A DNA stretch of 64,000 bases. It comes from Bradyrhizobium iriomotense (GTDB lineage: Bacteria > Pseudomonadota > Alphaproteobacteria > Rhizobiales > Xanthobacteraceae). Numbering within the stretch: the stretch's first letter is position 1; each line of letters opens with the position of its first letter. This document shows, piece by piece, positions 62,312 to 64,000 of the stretch. A program made the translations under genes and the position numbers. The notes under the pieces were generated by a model. It was not told the origin of the DNA. It saw only the letters and a program-made list of their open reading frames with translations, and ran no database searches. The stretch is from assembly GCF_030160715.1 (NCBI RefSeq), contig NZ_BSOW01000003.1:124001-188000 (forward strand), in the 5' to 3' direction.

Positions 62312-63973
62312 ATGCCGCAGGCGTATATCGGTGTCGACGTCGGGACGACCAGCACGCGGGCTGGAGTTTTCGACGAGGCCGGCAATCTTCTGGCAACCGC
62401 GCGGCATCCGATCAGGAACTGGCATGAGGCCGGCGACATCGTCGAGCAGTCGTCGTCGGACATCTGGGACGCCTGCGCGAGATCTGTCCGCGCGGCCATG
62501 GCAGAGGCGGGGATAGCGCCCGATATCGTGAGAGGCATCGGCTTCGATGCCACTTGCTCGCTGGTCGCGCTCGGCAAGGACGGCGAGCCGGTCACGGTCA
62601 GCACCTCCGGCGACAGCCAGCGCAACGTCATCGTCTGGATGGATCATCGCGCCACGACCGAGGCGCGTCTGATCAACGAGACGCAGGATGATGTGCTGCG
62701 CTATGTCGGCGGGTCGATCTCGCCCGAGATGGAGATGCCGAAGCTCTTGTGGCTGAAGCGGCATCTGCGCCAGAGTTTTGATGCCGCCGGCCATTTCTTC
62801 GACCTTGCGGACTATCTGACCTGGCGCGCGACCGGTTCGCTCCAGCGTTCAACCTGCACGGTAACCTGCAAATGGAACTATCTGGCGCATGATGGCGGCG
62901 GCTGGAGTGCGCCGTTCTTCCAGCGCATCGGGCTGTCGGACTTCGTCGCCGAAAAATATGCCCGGATCGGTACCGAGATCGTCGCGCCGGGCACGCGGCT
63001 CGGCTCCGGCCTGACCCGCGCGGCGGCGGCTGATCTGGGATTGAGTGCGGGCACGCCGGTCGGCGCGTCGTTGATCGATGCCCACGCCGGCGGCATCGGT
63101 GCGATCGGCGGACGCGACGGCTCGGGCGGCACTGCCGATGTCAGTGACCGTCTCGCCTACATCATGGGGACATCGGCCTGCATCATGGCGACGACCACGG
63201 AGCCGTGCTTCGTTCCCGGCGTGTGGGGGCCCTATTACTCCGGCATGGTGCCGAATTTCTGGCTGAACGAGGGTGGGCAGTCGGCTGCGGGCGCCGCAAT
63301 CGATCATCTTCTGAAGTCGCATGCGGGATATGCCGAGGCGAGCGCGGCCGCGCGCAAGGACGGGCTAGATATCATCGACTTCCTGGAGAAGCGCATCATC
63401 GCGCGCGCGGGCGATGTGAGCCGAGCGGCGCAGCTGGCGCGCGATATCCACGTGCTGCCGGAGTTCATCGGCAACCGCTCGCCTTACGCCGATCCCGATA
63501 CGCGCGCGGTGATCGCGGGCCTCGATCTCGATACCGACATCGGCGCGATGGAGCGCCTTTTCGTCGCCGGGCTCTGCGGTCTTGCCTACGGTCTTGCCGA
63601 GGTGATCGAAGCCTTTGCCGCACACGGTGTTCACTCCAGCATCATGATCATGGGCGGTGGGGCGAGCCGCAGCCCGCTGGTGCGACAGATCATGGCGGAT
63701 ACCACGGGCCTGACCGTCGCGCTGCCGCAAACCAGGGAGCCGGTGCTGCTCGGTGCCGCGATGCTCGGCGCGGTCGCCGGCGGTGCCTTTGCCTCGATCG
63801 GCGAGACCATGGCAAAGATGTCGGCGCTCGGCCGCCTCAGCGAGCCGACGGCGCCGGGCATGGCCGAGTTTCACAGCCGCAAGCGGAAGGCCTATAAGAT
63901 GCTGCGCGAGGTCGACCGCGGCAGCCGCGAAGCGATGGCAGGCTTCGAGCCGACGCTGCCGAGACAAGGGTAG
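62312..63973 (+). CDS. FGGY-family carbohydrate kinase (D-ribulokinase-like)
   Basis: A 553-residue FGGY kinase. N-terminal phosphate loop AYIGVDVGTTSTRAGVFDEAG, the ribulokinase-type GIGFDATCSLVALGKDG, WMDHRATTEA, C-terminal-lobe LPEFIGNRSPYADPDTRAVIAGL and the ATP-binding IMIMGGGASRSPLVRQIMAD. Length and the D-x-TCSLV and NRSP-ADP motifs fit the D-ribulokinase subgroup and not xylulokinase or glycerol kinase. It phosphorylates the ketose formed by the upstream dehydrogenase. The start at 62312 follows GGGAGCGAC. Confidence 0.9.
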   Translation: MPQAYIGVDVGTTSTRAGVFDEAGNLLATARHPIRNWHEAGDIVEQSSSDIWDACARSVRAAMAEAGIAPDIVRGIGFDATCSLVALGKDGEPVTVSTSGDSQRNVIVWMDHRATTEARLINETQDDVLRYVGGSISPEMEMPKLLWLKRHLRQSFDAAGHFFDLADYLTWRATGSLQRSTCTVTCKWNYLAHDGGGWSAPFFQRIGLSDFVAEKYARIGTEIVAPGTRLGSGLTRAAAADLGLSAGTPVGASLIDAHAGGIGAIGGRDGSGGTADVSDRLAYIMGTSACIMATTTEPCFVPGVWGPYYSGMVPNFWLNEGGQSAAGAAIDHLLKSHAGYAEASAAARKDGLDIIDFLEKRIIARAGDVSRAAQLARDIHVLPEFIGNRSPYADPDTRAVIAGLDLDTDIGAMERLFVAGLCGLAYGLAEVIEAFAAHGVHSSIMIMGGGASRSPLVRQIMADTTGLTVALPQTREPVLLGAAMLGAVAGGAFASIGETMAKMSALGRLSEPTAPGMAEFHSRKRKAYKMLREVDRGSREAMAGFEPTLPRQG

Positions 63974-63978
63974 GGGTG

Positions 63979-64000
63979 ATGCTGCTCAGTTGTGGCGATG
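63979..64000 (+). CDS. Start of a probable PfkB-type sugar kinase, truncated by the window
   Basis: Seven codons starting at ATG 63979 read MLLSCGD, the usual opening of bacterial PfkB-family fructokinases (M-L-x-C-G-D/E-A-L-I-D). It begins 5 bp after the FGGY kinase stop in the same orientation. A GTG directly before it is an alternative start. The call rests on this short N-terminus and operon context only. Confidence 0.4.

Overview
The window is GC-rich alphaproteobacterial chromosome and most resembles Bradyrhizobium or a close relative. This rests on recognising protein families and gene orders (chvE-gguA-gguB; a polyol ABC operon; CO-dehydrogenase-like maturation genes) and rhizobial-type palindromic intergenic repeats. 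It is not based on a database search. Gene density is high, many genes overlap by 4 bp (ATGA or GTGA), and no rRNA, tRNA, CRISPR array, transposase or phage gene was seen.

Region 1 (1-6300) is mixed: the 5' end of an Orn/Lys/Arg decarboxylase, an Lrp/AsnC regulator divergent from alanine dehydrogenase, two small membrane proteins, a HAPMO-type Baeyer-Villiger monooxygenase and a YeiH-type membrane protein.

Region 2 (6330-15121) looks like one functional module and is a good candidate for an undescribed system. It has an NMT1/SsuA-type ABC importer whose binding protein carries a NosL-like C-terminal domain, a Crp/Fnr regulator, a DUF971 protein, a ferredoxin-NADP reductase, an AprA-like flavoprotein, an AprB-like ferredoxin and a HEAT-repeat protein. 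A shared near-palindromic motif (CAACTAATTG-like) sits in front of three of its transcription units.

Region 3 (15125-37262) is a run of 17 same-strand genes with no gap above 75 bp (34862 down to 15125), plus an AraC regulator and a Liv-type binding protein upstream. It encodes a branched-chain-type ABC importer whose LivF is fused to a Tm-1-like UPF0261 domain, the partner Tm-1-like TIM-barrel protein, a giant flotillin-like coiled-coil protein, two SRPBCC proteins, a molybdenum hydroxylase whose large subunit is split into two genes, its CoxD/CoxE-like maturation proteins, and hydrolases for lactones or amides including a lactonase-isochorismatase fusion. The substrate is unknown.

Region 4 (37569-52466) is sugar catabolism: an FAH-family enzyme, an MSOX-like oxidase, a YtfQRT-YjfF-type importer, a GntR regulator, an aldose dehydrogenase/lactonase/mutarotase trio for oxidative L-arabinose or D-galactose breakdown, and the ChvE-GguA-GguB importer.

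Region 5 (52616-55140) holds a second Crp/Fnr regulator with a possible coupled micro-membrane protein, a cupin, and a secreted dienelactone-hydrolase-like protein that appears to lack its catalytic residues.

Region 6 (55359-64000) is a polyol operon: HAD phosphatase, SorC regulator, SmoEFGK-type importer, SDR polyol dehydrogenase, FGGY kinase and the first codons of a probable PfkB sugar kinase. All three sugar-binding-protein genes (40215, 48557, 57332) are followed by strong stem-loops before the rest of their transporter genes.
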